Assembly: GCA_022565695.1 (NCBI GenBank)
Contig: JAIUME010000012.1
Location: 1-64,000 of the forward strand
Reading direction: 5' to 3'
Length of the DNA stretch: 64,000 nt
From: Alcanivorax sp.
GTDB taxonomy: Bacteria; Pseudomonadota; Gammaproteobacteria; Pseudomonadales; Alcanivoracaceae
Shown here: piece after piece, positions 1 through 9,009 of the stretch
Position numbering within the stretch: the stretch's first letter is position 1
Layout: every line of letters begins with the position of its first letter
Notes under the pieces: generated by a model
The model's input: the letters and a program-made list of their open reading frames with translations, nothing else
Database searches by the model: none
What the model was told of the DNA's origin: nothing
Program-made: the position numbers and the translations under genes

Positions 1-181
1 GGCGGCGCGGGGCCCCCGTTTGGGGGGGGTGCGGCCTGGCACGCGCACCGAGCCCCCACAACTCTCCGTCCCACAACTCTCCGCCTTGCCTACCCCCATG
101 CCCCCACCCACATTTTGCTGTATCATTTCGCCCCTGCCGCCACGCAGGGGCCTTCACGTTCGACTGTAGAGACCTGTAACC
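1..181 (+). promoter_or_regulatory. Leader region upstream of cysDN
   Basis: No gene is supported here. The block is very C/G-rich at its left edge. It holds a direct repeat of the 14-mer CCCACAACTCTCCG around 55-86, a possible -10 hexamer TATCAT at 121-126 without a good -35, and a hairpin (CCCCTGC at 131-137 pairing with GCAGGGG at 144-150) about 30 bases before cysD. Such a region would be expected to carry CysB-dependent control in sulfur-assimilating gammaproteobacteria, but no CysB site was recognised. Confidence 0.4.
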
Positions 182-1096
182 ATGGTACTTCCAGAGCATC
201 GCATGACCCACCTCGAAGCCCTCGAGGCGGAGTCGATTCATATCATTCGCGAAGTCGCGGCCGAGTTCGAGAACCCGGTAATGCTGTACTCCATCGGCAA
301 GGATTCCTCGGTGATGCTGCATCTGGCACGCAAGGCGTTTGCGCCGGGCAAGCCGCCGTTCCCGCTGATGCATATCGATACCACCTGGAAGTTCCGGGAG
401 ATGATTGCGTTCCGTAACCGCATGGCAGAAGAGGCGGGTATGGAACTGCTGGTGCACACCAACCAGGAAGGCGTGGCAGCCGGCATCAATCCGTTTGACT
501 ACGGCAGCGCGAAGTACACCGACATCATGAAAACCCAGGCGCTGAAGCAGGCGCTGTCCATGCATGGTTTCGATGCCGCCTTCGGTGGCGCGCGCCGCGA
601 TGAGGAAAAATCGCGCGCCAAGGAGCGGGTGTATTCGTTCCGTGATCAGCAGCATCGCTGGGACCCGAAGAACCAGCGTCCCGAGCTGTGGAATCTTTAC
701 AATGGCCGCATCAACAAAGGCGAGTCCATCCGGGTGTTCCCGCTGTCCAACTGGACCGAGCTGGATATCTGGCAGTACATCTATCTGGAAAACATCGAGA
801 TCGTACCGCTGTATTACGCTGACGCGCGCCCGGTTGTCGAGCGCGACGGCATGCTGGTCATGGTGGACGATGAGCGCATGCCGCTTGCCGAAGGCGAAGT
901 GCCAAAGCAGATGGATGTGCGATTCCGGACGTTGGGCTGCTATCCGCTGACGGGTGCTGTGCCATCCAGTGCCCGCACGCTGCCTGACATCATTCAGGAA
1001 ATGCTGGTGGCACGTACTTCCGAGCGTTCCGGTCGCGCCATTGATCATGATGAAGCGGGCTCCATGGAGAAGAAAAAGCGCGAGGGTTACTTCTGA
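182..1096 (+). CDS. cysD: Sulfate adenylyltransferase subunit 2 (CysD)
   Basis: Small subunit of ATP sulfurylase. It forms adenosine 5'-phosphosulfate from ATP and sulfate in the cytoplasm, the first step of assimilatory sulfate reduction, driven by the GTPase CysN. The 304-residue protein matches CysD over its full length: the PP-loop-like segment [17 protein letters not shown] lies near residues 38-54, [11 protein letters not shown] near 62, and the conserved [20 protein letters not shown] segment near 138-157. An internal ATG at 203 is an alternative start, but the N-terminal length of known CysD proteins favours 182. The stop overlaps the cysN start by one base (TGATG), so translation is probably coupled. 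Confidence 0.96.
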   Translation: MVLPEHRMTHLEALEAESIHIIREVAAEFENPVMLYSIGKDSSVMLHLARKAFAPGKPPFPLMHIDTTWKFREMIAFRNRMAEEAGMELLVHTNQEGVAAGINPFDYGSAKYTDIMKTQALKQALSMHGFDAAFGGARRDEEKSRAKERVYSFRDQQHRWDPKNQRPELWNLYNGRINKGESIRVFPLSNWTELDIWQYIYLENIEIVPLYYADARPVVERDGMLVMVDDERMPLAEGEVPKQMDVRFRTLGCYPLTGAVPSSARTLPDIIQEMLVARTSERSGRAIDHDEAGSMEKKKREGYF

Positions 1097-2757
1097 TGTC
1101 ATACGAAGCACCGAAAATCGACAATATCGAAGATTACCTGCGCCAGCATGAGCAGAAAGACATGCTGCGCTTCATTACCTGCGGCAGCGTGGATGACGGT
1201 AAATCCACATTGATTGGCCGTTTGCTGCATGACAGCAAGATGATTTTCGAAGACCAGCTGGCGGCGATTACCCGTGACAGCGGTCGCCATGGCACCACCG
1301 GCGAAGAAGTGGATCTTGCGCTGCTGGTGGATGGTCTGCAGTCCGAGCGCGAGCAGGGCATCACCATTGATGTGGCGTATCGTTTTTTTGCCACGGACCA
1401 TCGCAAGTACATCATTGCTGATACGCCGGGGCATGAGCAGTACACCCGCAATATGGCCACCGGGGCATCCAGTGCGCATGTGGCGATTCTGCTGATCGAT
1501 GCGCGCTACGGCGTGCAGGTGCAGACCCGCCGTCACAGCTTTATCTGCTCGTTGCTGGGGATTTGCCACTTTGTCATCGCCATCAACAAGATGGATCTGG
1601 TGGAGTACAGCGAAGCCCGTTACGAAGAGATCAAAAAAGAGTACGCCGCGTTTGCGGCAGCCTTGAACGTGCCGGATATCCGTTACGTGCCCATGTCGGC
1701 CCTGGCCGGGGACAACGTGGTGCATGCCAGCGAGAACATGCCCTGGTTCACGGGCACGCCGCTGCTGGAATTGCTGGATCACTTGCCGGTGCATCGTGAT
1801 GAGCCACTGCAGTATCTGCGTATGCCGGTGCAGTATGTGAACCGTCCGAACCTGGATTTCCGGGGTTATTGCGGCACGCTGGCGGCGGGTGTCCTGAAGC
1901 CGGGCCAGGCGGTGCGTGCGCTGCCTTCCGGCAAGACCTCCACCGTCAAGGCCATCGTGACCTGGGAAGGGGAGATCCCGGTGGCACATCCGGGGCAGGC
2001 CATTACCGTCACCTTGAATGACGAGATTGATATCTCCCGTGGCGACATGATTGTGGCGGCGGACGATGACATGACCATGGGGCATGCTTTCATGGCCCAT
2101 GTGGTGTGGATGCATGAGCAGCCGCTGAAAGTCGGCAAGACCTATGACTTCAAGCTGGGCACCACCTTTACCAGCGGTCAGATCACTGAAATCGTGCACC
2201 AGATTGATGTCAATACGCTGGAAAAAAGCGAGACCAACGAGCTGTCGCTCAATGGCATCGCGCTGTGCCGTCTGCAGCTGACCCGTGCGGTGGCCTTTGA
2301 CCGTTACCGTGAATGCCGCCCCACCGGGAATCTGATCGTGGTGGATCGGCTGAGTAACGTGACGGTCGGCGCTGGCATGATCGAAGACCGGGCGGAGCCG
2401 CTGAGTGCCAGCGCGCAGCTGCCTGCGGTGACCGCTGAACTGCGGGCGCGCCGGTTGGGTCAGCAGGCCGCGCGCCTGGTGGTGACGGGGGCGGGCGCTG
2501 CGGCATTGGCGCAGCGTATCGAGAAGACGTTGTTCGCGGCAGGTGCTCTGCCTGCCGTGACACAGCATTCATCAGATGCCGAGGTGCTGCAAGCCGCCGG
2601 GGTGATGGTCATCATGCCGGGCGACGAGCAGGGCGAGCGGCGTTTGCAGCTGTCCTGTGGCGAGCGCGAGATTGTGGTCTCGTCACTGCCTGAGTCGGAT
2701 GACAAGGCGGCTGAACAGGCGCTGGCGCTGCTCCGCGAGAACGCCATCCTCGGCTGA
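1096..2757 (+). CDS. cysN: Sulfate adenylyltransferase subunit 1, GTPase (CysN), with degenerate C-terminal extension
   Basis: Regulatory GTPase subunit of ATP sulfurylase, an EF-Tu-like translation-factor GTPase. The G1 P-loop is GSVDDGKS (residues 30-37), G3 is DTPGHEQ (about 109) and G4 is NKMDLV (about 165); beta-barrel domains follow to about residue 435. At 553 residues it is longer than stand-alone CysN (about 475) and shorter than CysN-CysC fusions (about 630). The last 90 or so residues contain [22 protein letters not shown] (from residue 462, written here in parts: [10 protein letters not shown] then [12 protein letters not shown]), which resembles an APS-kinase P-loop without GKS/T. 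This looks like a shrunken, inactive CysC domain. A functional APS kinase would then be needed elsewhere in the genome. It is co-transcribed with cysD. Confidence 0.93.
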   Translation: MSYEAPKIDNIEDYLRQHEQKDMLRFITCGSVDDGKSTLIGRLLHDSKMIFEDQLAAITRDSGRHGTTGEEVDLALLVDGLQSEREQGITIDVAYRFFATDHRKYIIADTPGHEQYTRNMATGASSAHVAILLIDARYGVQVQTRRHSFICSLLGICHFVIAINKMDLVEYSEARYEEIKKEYAAFAAALNVPDIRYVPMSALAGDNVVHASENMPWFTGTPLLELLDHLPVHRDEPLQYLRMPVQYVNRPNLDFRGYCGTLAAGVLKPGQAVRALPSGKTSTVKAIVTWEGEIPVAHPGQAITVTLNDEIDISRGDMIVAADDDMTMGHAFMAHVVWMHEQPLKVGKTYDFKLGTTFTSGQITEIVHQIDVNTLEKSETNELSLNGIALCRLQLTRAVAFDRYRECRPTGNLIVVDRLSNVTVGAGMIEDRAEPLSASAQLPAVTAELRARRLGQQAARLVVTGAGAAALAQRIEKTLFAAGALPAVTQHSSDAEVLQAAGVMVIMPGDEQGERRLQLSCGEREIVVSSLPESDDKAAEQALALLRENAILG

Positions 2758-2767
2758 TACCGGGCTT

Positions 2768-2804
2768 GTCAGTGTGCTCCGGCTCTGGCCGGGGGCACAC
2801 TGAC
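2768..2804 (+). terminator. Hairpin after cysN
   Basis: A perfect 10-bp stem (GTCAGTGTGC / GCACACTGAC) with a further CCGGC/GCCGG pairing in the loop follows the cysN stop by 10 bases. There is no T-tract, so it may be an mRNA 3' stabiliser or a weak terminator. The rest of the gap to 3041 shows nothing else recognisable. Confidence 0.5.
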
Positions 2805-3041
2805 TGGTCGTACCAAGTCACATATTACGTAAAACCCTCCCCGGGCATGGCACCTGCGGCCTGGAGGGTGGTCTATCATTGCGTGCGGACGGTTGTGATG
2901 AACGTGAACGTCATGTGATTGACCGTCTGTTCATAATGTGACACGCTTCTCAATCTGTGGGCGGTCGTTTCGAAATGCAGTGCCGGGTCCTCCTGGCCTG
3001 GGCGTTTGGCAAGTGTATTCGCAGGGAGGCGATGAACGACT

Positions 3042-4982
3042 ATGGAAAGATTCGAACGCTATAACCACTGGCTGGTGGGCCTCCCCCGCACTGCCAAGCA
3101 GTGGCTGATGATCGTCGCCGACCTGCTTGCGTTCCCCCTCATATTTATTGCTGCCTACGCCGTGCGCGTCGGGGATATTACCCCCACCATCGCGCAACCC
3201 TGGCTGATTCTCATGGCGCCGCTGCTGACGGTGCCGTTCCTTTATACCGCCGGCCTCTACCGTGCCATGGTGCGGTATCTGGGTGGTGAGGCGGCCATTG
3301 CCATCTTTACCGGCATGACCATGGCGATGGTGGTGCTGGCGGCGGGGGGCAGCATGGTCGGCATGGACGGCACCCCCCGTTCCGTTTTCATCATCTACTG
3401 GGCGCTGGGCATGCTGTACCTGGGCGCCAGCCGCTTTCTGGTGCGGCGCTATCTGTTCTGGGCCTTGCATCGACGCCAGCGGCAGGAGCGGGTGGCAATT
3501 TTTGGTGCCGGGGATTCCGGTATCCAGCTGGCCATGGCACTCAGCAGCGGCCAGCAGTATCAGACGGTTGCCTTCGTCGACGACCTGCGCGGTTATCAGG
3601 GCAGCATCATTCAGGGCATGCCGATTCTCAGCCGCCAGGGCCTGCAGCGCTATGTGGAGCAGGGGCGGATCGATACCGTGCTGCTGGCGATGCCCTCGGC
3701 CAGCCGCTCCCAGCGTTTGCGCGTCATCACCTTTCTCGAAAAGCTGCCGGTCAAGGTCAAATCCGTGCCGGCATTGCATGACATCGTCTCCGGCAAGGCG
3801 CGCCTGGAACAGATTCGGGATGTGGCCATCGAAGACCTGCTGGGTCGTGACCCTGTGCCGCCCCAGGGGAATCTGCTGGATGCCTGTATTGCCGGCAAGA
3901 ATGTGCTGGTCACCGGGGCAGGCGGCTCCATCGGCAGCGAGCTGTGCCGGCAGATTGCCTCACTCGGCGCGCGCCGTCTGGTGCTGGTAGAGCACAATGA
4001 GTTCGGTCTTTACAGCATGGAGAAAGAGCTGCTGGAGCTGACCGCAGAGATTGATATCGAGATCGTGCCGGTGCTGGGTTCCGTGGTGAGCCGGGGCCTG
4101 CTGGAAACCGTTTGCCGCCGTTATGGTGTGCATACCGTCTATCACGCGGCGGCATACAAACATGTGCCGATCGTCGAAATGAACCCCTTCTCTGGCGTAC
4201 GCAACAACATCATCGGGACCTTCGCGGCGGCGGAAGCGGCGGAGGCCTCCGGCGTGGAGCGCTTTATTCTGGTGTCCACGGACAAGGCGGTGCGGCCCAC
4301 CAACGTGATGGGCGCCACCAAACGCTTTGCCGAACTGGTGTTGCAGGGCATGGCAGCGCGTGGATCGAATACTGTTTTCTCCATGGTGCGCTTCGGCAAT
4401 GTGCTGGGTTCCTCTGGCTCCGTGGTGCCGTTGTTCCGCGAGCAGATCACTCAGGGTGGCCCGGTGACGGTGACCCATCCGGATGTCACCCGCTATTTCA
4501 TGACCATCCCTGAAGCCTCCCAGCTGGTAATTCAGGCAGGCTCCATGGCCGAAGGCGGGGAAGTCTTTGTGCTGGATATGGGCGAGCCGGTGCGGATATT
4601 CGATCTGGCCACCGCCATGGTTCACCTGATGGGCTACTCCGTACGGGACGAGAAAAACCCCCAGGGCGATATCGAGGTGGAATACAGCGGCCTGCGGCCG
4701 GGTGAAAAGCTCTACGAAGAGCTGCTGTTCGGTGAAGACGGCGTGGGCACGCGCCACCCGATGATCATGCAGGCACGGGAAGAAGCGCTGCCCTGGCAAG
4801 ACATTGAGGATGCGCTGGATGCTTACCGCGAGGCGCTGGAGACGGGCGATGAGAAGGCGCTGGTTGTGCTGCTGCGTCGCTATGTCAAAGGCTATGCCCC
4901 GGCTGCCCACGGCTCTGTGGAGGGCCTGCTGGAACAGAAACCCGAGCGGCCAGCCGAGCAGCCGCGTTCAGTGCTGCACTGA
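3042..4982 (+). CDS. Membrane nucleotide-sugar 4,6-dehydratase (WbpM/CapD/FlaA1-type)
   Basis: Inner-membrane polysaccharide biosynthesis enzyme, 646 residues. About four N-terminal transmembrane helices (residues 20-140) precede a Rossmann-like NAD region (FGAGDSGIQLA near 152) and an extended SDR domain with GAGGSIGSE near residues 292-300. The catalytic set is S412 (VSTDKA), M423 and K427 (MGATK). Met in place of the usual SDR Tyr is the hallmark of the WbpM/PglF dehydratases that convert UDP-GlcNAc to a 4-keto-6-deoxy sugar. Full-length compared with WbpM (about 665 residues). A GGGAGG motif lies about 12 bases before the ATG. It is an isolated gene rather than part of an O-antigen locus here, so it may serve exopolysaccharide or lipid-linked sugar synthesis. 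The exact sugar substrate cannot be told. Confidence 0.88.
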   Translation: MERFERYNHWLVGLPRTAKQWLMIVADLLAFPLIFIAAYAVRVGDITPTIAQPWLILMAPLLTVPFLYTAGLYRAMVRYLGGEAAIAIFTGMTMAMVVLAAGGSMVGMDGTPRSVFIIYWALGMLYLGASRFLVRRYLFWALHRRQRQERVAIFGAGDSGIQLAMALSSGQQYQTVAFVDDLRGYQGSIIQGMPILSRQGLQRYVEQGRIDTVLLAMPSASRSQRLRVITFLEKLPVKVKSVPALHDIVSGKARLEQIRDVAIEDLLGRDPVPPQGNLLDACIAGKNVLVTGAGGSIGSELCRQIASLGARRLVLVEHNEFGLYSMEKELLELTAEIDIEIVPVLGSVVSRGLLETVCRRYGVHTVYHAAAYKHVPIVEMNPFSGVRNNIIGTFAAAEAAEASGVERFILVSTDKAVRPTNVMGATKRFAELVLQGMAARGSNTVFSMVRFGNVLGSSGSVVPLFREQITQGGPVTVTHPDVTRYFMTIPEASQLVIQAGSMAEGGEVFVLDMGEPVRIFDLATAMVHLMGYSVRDEKNPQGDIEVEYSGLRPGEKLYEELLFGEDGVGTRHPMIMQAREEALPWQDIEDALDAYREALETGDEKALVVLLRRYVKGYAPAAHGSVEGLLEQKPERPAEQPRSVLH

Positions 4983-4991
4983 TCCGGGTGT

Positions 4992-5615
4992 TCAGCGTTG
5001 CGCATTGTCAAAGTGCGCATTGTCAAAATAGGGCGCGTAAAGCGCCACCATGGCTTCCACGAATTCCGCATCATCAATGTGCGGCAGCGCCTCATCCGCC
5101 AGATGCCTGGCCAGTAGCGTGATGGCGCTGCGGCTGACGATGTGCAGGCGCGTATGCAGGTTGGTGATGGGATAGCTGCGGAAGTGGTGGGTGAAATACG
5201 CCGTCGCAACCTCCTGCAGGTAGGTTTCCAGCCTCAGTATGCCGTGGCTGCTGAAGAACACGCCGGGGTGCTGGGCCAGCTCCAGGACGGCCGGCTTCTG
5301 CCGGGCAATACCCAACCCCAGTGACAGGGCCCCGCGAATCAGTTCAGCCGGGGTGGCCTGATACATCTCGATGCTGCCGAAGTAGCCGTTGGCGATATCG
5401 ATCATTTCGGATGACAGCCGCTTCAGCAACTCCTCGATCACATCCTCCTTGTTCTCGAAATACTGGTACAGCGACGCGATATCCACGCCGGCCCGGTCTG
5501 CGATGTGATTGGTCGTGGTGAAGGTCAGCCCCCGCTCAACAATGACGTCGCCGGCGGCGTCGATCAGCTTGTTGACCAGTGCCTGCGACCGCTTCTGCCG
5601 GGGGTGCTTTCTCAT
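4992..5615 (-). CDS. TetR family transcriptional regulator
   Basis: 207-residue one-component repressor with an N-terminal TetR helix-turn-helix (residues 10-55; recognition region ADRAGVDIASLYQYFENKED) and a divergent ligand-binding C-terminus. A Shine-Dalgarno GGGAG lies 7 bases before the ATG at 5615. It faces away from the SDR/desaturase pair and shares a 100-bp promoter region with it, so it most likely represses those genes and itself. The last codons contain a tandem 15-bp duplication (4999-5027) that adds the repeat FDNAH/FDNAQ. It converges on the dehydratase gene with only 9 bases between stop codons. The ligand is unknown; a fatty-acid-like molecule is plausible from the neighbours. 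Confidence 0.85.
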   Translation of the reverse strand: MRKHPRQKRSQALVNKLIDAAGDVIVERGLTFTTTNHIADRAGVDIASLYQYFENKEDVIEELLKRLSSEMIDIANGYFGSIEMYQATPAELIRGALSLGLGIARQKPAVLELAQHPGVFFSSHGILRLETYLQEVATAYFTHHFRSYPITNLHTRLHIVSRSAITLLARHLADEALPHIDDAEFVEAMVALYAPYFDNAHFDNAQR

Positions 5616-5638
5616 GACGGAACTCCCGAATCAGCCAA

Positions 5639-5667
5639 TGCCAGTTGAATGTCAGTAAATACTGGCA
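5639..5667. promoter_or_regulatory. Candidate TetR operator
   Basis: Inverted repeat TGCCAGT-N15-ACTGGCA in the divergent region between the TetR gene and the SDR gene. Position and symmetry suit a TetR-family operator that controls both directions; assignment is by position only. Confidence 0.45.
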
Positions 5668-5715
5668 ATAAAGTGGCCCGATGTAAACATGGCTGAGCAG
5701 CACTGGAGTTCCATC

Positions 5716-6630
5716 ATGGCAAGCAAGCAGGGAAAACGCGTCGTACTGATTACCGGGTGTTCCTCCGGTATCGGCCTCGCCACCGCACGGCACTTTCATC
5801 AGCAGGGCTGGCACGTCATCGCCACGCTGCGTGATCCCACGCAGCACCAGGGCCTGGCGGATCTGCCGGGGGTGATATGTCCGCAGCTGGATGTCACCGA
5901 TTACGCCCGCATCCCGGAGGTGGTCGCCGAAGGGCTGGAGGCCTTCGGGCGGCTTGATGTGGTGATCAATAACGCGGGTTATGGCCTGATGGGCGCCTTC
6001 GAGACACTGTCTGTGGCCCAGGTACAGCGCCAGTTCGCCACCAATGTGTTTGCGGCGATGGAGGTCTGTCGCGCCGTGTTGCCGCATTTTCGCGCGCAGC
6101 AGGGCGGCACCCTCGTCAATATCACCAGTATGGTGGGGCGCGTGCCGCTGCCGTTGTACAGCGTCTACAACGCCAGCAAGCATGCCCTCGAGGGCTTTAC
6201 GGAGGGGCTGACCTACGAGCTTGAGCCCCTGGGCATTCGGGTGCGCATCGTCGAGCCCGGCGCCGTCAACACGCAGTTCTTTGGCCGTTCGGCTGATCGC
6301 GAAAACCAGACCGGTGTGCAGGCCTATGCGGAGTACAGCAACTGGCAACTGGCGGTGATGGATCGCACCGGCGCGGGCGGCTCAAGCAGTGAGGATGCTG
6401 CGCGCGTGATCTACCGTGCGGCCACCAGCGGCTCTGGCCGCCTGCGCTATCTGGTTGGCAGTGATGCCCGATTGCTGATGTTTGCCCGGGCAACCCTGCC
6501 CGGCAGGGTGTTCCGTCAGCTGATTCGCCTGAGCCTGACCGAGTGGGCGATGAACAGTGTCGGGCGGTTGCTGTACAAACCCCGTCGCACAACCAGGGAG
6601 GAGGCGTGCCATGACAACGCACACCAGTGA
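5716..6630 (+). CDS. Short-chain dehydrogenase/reductase
   Basis: Classical SDR, 304 residues from the chosen start. Cofactor motif TGCSSGIG lies near residue 12, NNAGYG near 83, and the catalytic YNASK near 153 with a preceding ITSMVG serine region. The sequence resembles the retinol-dehydrogenase-like group that uses NAD(P)H on alcohols, aldehydes or ketones of lipids. The ATG at 5716 is preferred over that at 5689 because GGAG lies 8 bases upstream of it and no ribosome binding site precedes 5689. The 3' end overlaps the downstream desaturase gene by 20 bases. Substrate unknown. Confidence 0.85.
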   Translation: MASKQGKRVVLITGCSSGIGLATARHFHQQGWHVIATLRDPTQHQGLADLPGVICPQLDVTDYARIPEVVAEGLEAFGRLDVVINNAGYGLMGAFETLSVAQVQRQFATNVFAAMEVCRAVLPHFRAQQGGTLVNITSMVGRVPLPLYSVYNASKHALEGFTEGLTYELEPLGIRVRIVEPGAVNTQFFGRSADRENQTGVQAYAEYSNWQLAVMDRTGAGGSSSEDAARVIYRAATSGSGRLRYLVGSDARLLMFARATLPGRVFRQLIRLSLTEWAMNSVGRLLYKPRRTTREEACHDNAHQ

Positions 6631-7465
6631 TCTCGCCCCTTTGCGCCTGACACCGGTCATTGCGCTGCCGACGCTGGCTATATTGATCGGCGCTTTCGCG
6701 CTCATCGCCTTGAGCTGGACCCTGGTGCTGATGGATATCTGGCCCCTGTGGCTCGGCATGCTGATCAATGCACCGGCGGGCTATGCGTTGTTTACGCCGG
6801 CCCATGAGGCCATTCATCGTTGCGCGTCCCGGAATGCGCGTCTTAACGACTTTATTCTGGCGGCGGCGACGTTTCTGGCCCTGCCGTTCGGCAAGGGCAA
6901 GCTGTTCCGGCTGATGCACATGCGCCATCACCGCTTTACCAACGAAGAGCGCGACCCGGATCTGTGGGTGTCAGGCAGCCTCAAGTACATGCCGTTGTGG
7001 GGCCTGTGGCCGTTCGTGTATCTGGTGCAGTACCTGCGTAATCCATCCCTGGTGCCGGGGGTGAGCACCCGGGAAATCTGGCGTGAGCTGCTGGTGTCGG
7101 GTCTGGTGTTCGGTGTGCTGATTGCCTGGCAGCCGTTTTATATGCTGATGCTCTGGCTGATACCGACTTATATGGCGTTTTTTCTGATGTGCCTGGTGTT
7201 CATGGTGTTGCCGCATTATCCGCACACCGGGCGTCAGGATACTGATCCGAATACCACCGCATTGATGCGCATGGGGCAGGAGTGGTGGCAGACGCCGGTG
7301 CTGATGTATCAGAACTATCATCTGGTCCACCACCTGTACCCGACGGTGCCGTTTTACCGTTACGGGAAAGCCTGGCGGGCACGTCTTGCACAGCACAGGG
7401 CGGATTGCGGCAGTGTTATCGTTGGGCCGTTTGATCTGGGCCCGCGTGAGGCGCCGGGCCAGTAA
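6611..7465 (+). CDS. Membrane fatty-acid desaturase/hydroxylase-like diiron protein
   Basis: 284-residue integral membrane protein with hydrophobic segments near residues 15-55, 80-95, 125-145 and 160-200. It carries three histidine clusters of the desaturase/beta-carotene-hydroxylase superfamily: HEAIH, HMRHH and HLVHH, plus an extra HYPH near residue 205. These would bind a diiron centre for oxygen-dependent lipid modification. A strong GGGAGGAGG ribosome site lies just before the ATG inside the SDR gene. Pairing with an SDR under a TetR repressor suggests a two-step modification of an acyl or isoprenoid substrate. Whether it desaturates or hydroxylates cannot be told. Confidence 0.8.
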   Translation: MTTHTSDLAPLRLTPVIALPTLAILIGAFALIALSWTLVLMDIWPLWLGMLINAPAGYALFTPAHEAIHRCASRNARLNDFILAAATFLALPFGKGKLFRLMHMRHHRFTNEERDPDLWVSGSLKYMPLWGLWPFVYLVQYLRNPSLVPGVSTREIWRELLVSGLVFGVLIAWQPFYMLMLWLIPTYMAFFLMCLVFMVLPHYPHTGRQDTDPNTTALMRMGQEWWQTPVLMYQNYHLVHHLYPTVPFYRYGKAWRARLAQHRADCGSVIVGPFDLGPREAPGQ

Positions 7466-7511
7466 ACATCGCTTGCTTTACAGCGTGGCAGCAGCACAAA
7501 AGCAGAAGCAC

Positions 7512-7546
7512 AAAAAAAAGGAGCCAGCAATGCTGGCTCCTTTTTT
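7512..7546. terminator. Bidirectional intrinsic terminator
   Basis: Stem GGAGCCAGC / GCTGGCTCC (7520-7528, 7532-7540) with a 3-base loop, A8 on the left and T6 on the right. It serves the desaturase gene on the plus strand and the tRNA-Asn transcript on the minus strand. Confidence 0.92.
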
Positions 7547-7551
7547 CTTTC

Positions 7552-7627
7552 TGGCTCCGCCTGCTGGGCTCGAACCAGCGACCCACTGATTAACAGTCAG
7601 TTGCTCTACCGACTGAGCTAAGGCGGA
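7552..7627 (-). tRNA. tRNA-Asn (GUU)
   Basis: 76-base gene including an encoded CCA. The acceptor stem is TCCGCCT/AGGCGGA with discriminator G, the D-loop CAGTCGGTAGA and T-loop GGTTCGAGCCC are canonical, and the anticodon loop CTGTTAA gives GUU. It has its own promoter and terminator. Confidence 0.97.
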
Positions 7628-7643
7628 ATGTCTTGAGGCGCGT

Positions 7644-7672
7644 ATATTAGTAGCGCGTCCCGGGTGGGTCAA
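7644..7672 (-). promoter_or_regulatory. Promoter of tRNA-Asn
   Basis: On the minus strand, -35 TTGACC (7672-7667), 17-bp spacer, -10 TAATAT (7649-7644), followed by a GC-rich start region as is usual for stringently controlled tRNA promoters. Confidence 0.75.
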
Positions 7673-7686
7673 CACCCGGGCGCGCT
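7652..7686. repeat. Long GC-rich hairpin between aspC and tRNA-Asn
   Basis: AGCGCG-t-CCCGGGTG (7652-7666) pairs with CACCCGGGCGCGCT (7673-7686), a 14-bp stem with one bulge. The six-base loop is exactly the -35 hexamer of the tRNA promoter. It could end the aspC transcript, though no T-tract follows. Confidence 0.6.
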
Positions 7687-7713
7687 GTTTGCCGATTATT
7701 TGCGCGTTATGGC

Positions 7714-8898
7714 TTATTTACCGAGAAATGCGGCGATGCGCTCCATGGCTGACTTCAGGGTATCCATGCTGACGGCGAACGACAGCCGCATGCAGCCCGG
7801 GGTGCCGAAGGCCGAACCCGGTACCAGTGCGACGCCGGCTTCCAGCAGCTTCTCGGCCAGCTCCAGATCATCCTTGAGGCCAGCGGCCTTGATGGCTTCA
7901 TTGAAGTCCGGGAAGGCATAGAAGGTGCCGTCGCCAGGCAGGCAGGTTACGCCGGGCAGGTCATTCAGGGCGGCGACCAGGTAGTCGTGGCGCTCCTTGA
8001 AGGCTTTGCCCATGACCTGGATGCAGCTCTGGTCGCCGTCGAGGGCGGCCTGGGCGGCTTCCTGGCTGATCGAGGCCGGGTTGGAGGTGCTCTGGCTCTG
8101 CACCTTCTTCATGGCGCCAATCAGCTTGGCCGGGCCGCCGGCATAGCCGATGCGCCAGCCGGTCATGCTATAGGCCTTGGATACCCCGTTCATGACGATG
8201 GTGCGGTCATACAGGTCCGGGTTGGCGTTGACGATGTTGATGAACGGTTTGCCGGTGAACAGGATGTGCTCGTACATGTCATCCGTGGCAATCAGCACAT
8301 TCGGGTGCTTGCGCAGCACCGCGCCGATGGCCTTCAGCTCGTCTTCGGTGTAGGCCACGCCGGACGGGTTGGAGGGGCTGTTGATCACGAACAGGCGGGT
8401 CTTCGGCGTGATCGCCGCTTCCAGCTGTCCCGGGGTGATCTTGAAGCGGCTGTCGATACCGGTTTCGATGATGACAGGTTTTGCCCCGGCGACGAGTACC
8501 ATATCCGGGTAGGAGACCCAGTAGGGGGCAGGAATCACGGCTTCGTCGCCGTCATTCAGGAATGCCAGGGCCATGTTGAAGAAGCTTTGCTTGCCACCGC
8601 TGGAGACCAGAATCTGGTTCGGCTGGTAGTCGAGGCCATTTTCACGCTTGAACTTGCTGATAATGGCCTTTTTCAGTCCGGGGGTGCCGTCCACAGCGGT
8701 GTACTTGGTTTTACCCGCTTTGATCGCCGCCATGGCGGCTTCTTTGATATGATCCGGCGTGTCGAAATCGGGCTCACCGGCGCCCAGGCCAATAATGTCT
8801 TTGCCTTCAGCGCGCAGTTCGGCAGCGCGGTTGGTGACGGCCAGGGTGGGGGAGGGCTTGATGCGTTGTACGCGGTCGGACAGCTGCAGTTCGGACAT
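7714..8898 (-). CDS. aspC: Aspartate aminotransferase, class I PLP enzyme (subgroup I-gamma)
   Basis: Pyridoxal-phosphate transaminase interconverting aspartate/2-oxoglutarate and oxaloacetate/glutamate in the cytoplasm. The 394-residue protein has the I-gamma N-terminus (SDRVQRIKPSPTLAV), the segment GLGAGEPDFDTP near 43, NSPSNPSG near 172, and the PLP lysine in VSKAYSMTGWRIGY near 235. The family also includes prephenate-using members, so the substrate range is not certain. The ATG at 8898 is chosen over 8922 because GAGGAG lies 5 bases upstream of it. The gene diverges from uvrB and is followed by the tRNA-Asn gene. Confidence 0.9.
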   Translation of the reverse strand: MSELQLSDRVQRIKPSPTLAVTNRAAELRAEGKDIIGLGAGEPDFDTPDHIKEAAMAAIKAGKTKYTAVDGTPGLKKAIISKFKRENGLDYQPNQILVSSGGKQSFFNMALAFLNDGDEAVIPAPYWVSYPDMVLVAGAKPVIIETGIDSRFKITPGQLEAAITPKTRLFVINSPSNPSGVAYTEDELKAIGAVLRKHPNVLIATDDMYEHILFTGKPFINIVNANPDLYDRTIVMNGVSKAYSMTGWRIGYAGGPAKLIGAMKKVQSQSTSNPASISQEAAQAALDGDQSCIQVMGKAFKERHDYLVAALNDLPGVTCLPGDGTFYAFPDFNEAIKAAGLKDDLELAEKLLEAGVALVPGSAFGTPGCMRLSFAVSMDTLKSAMERIAAFLGK

Positions 8899-9009
8899 GG
8901 ACTCCTCGTTCTGTCGAGTCATGGGTTAACGCGCCCTGGCGCGGCGTTGCGGCCGGGCTGCGTCCCTTGTGGGGGCACCAATCTTACCTGATCAGAGGTC
9001 CATGCGGAA

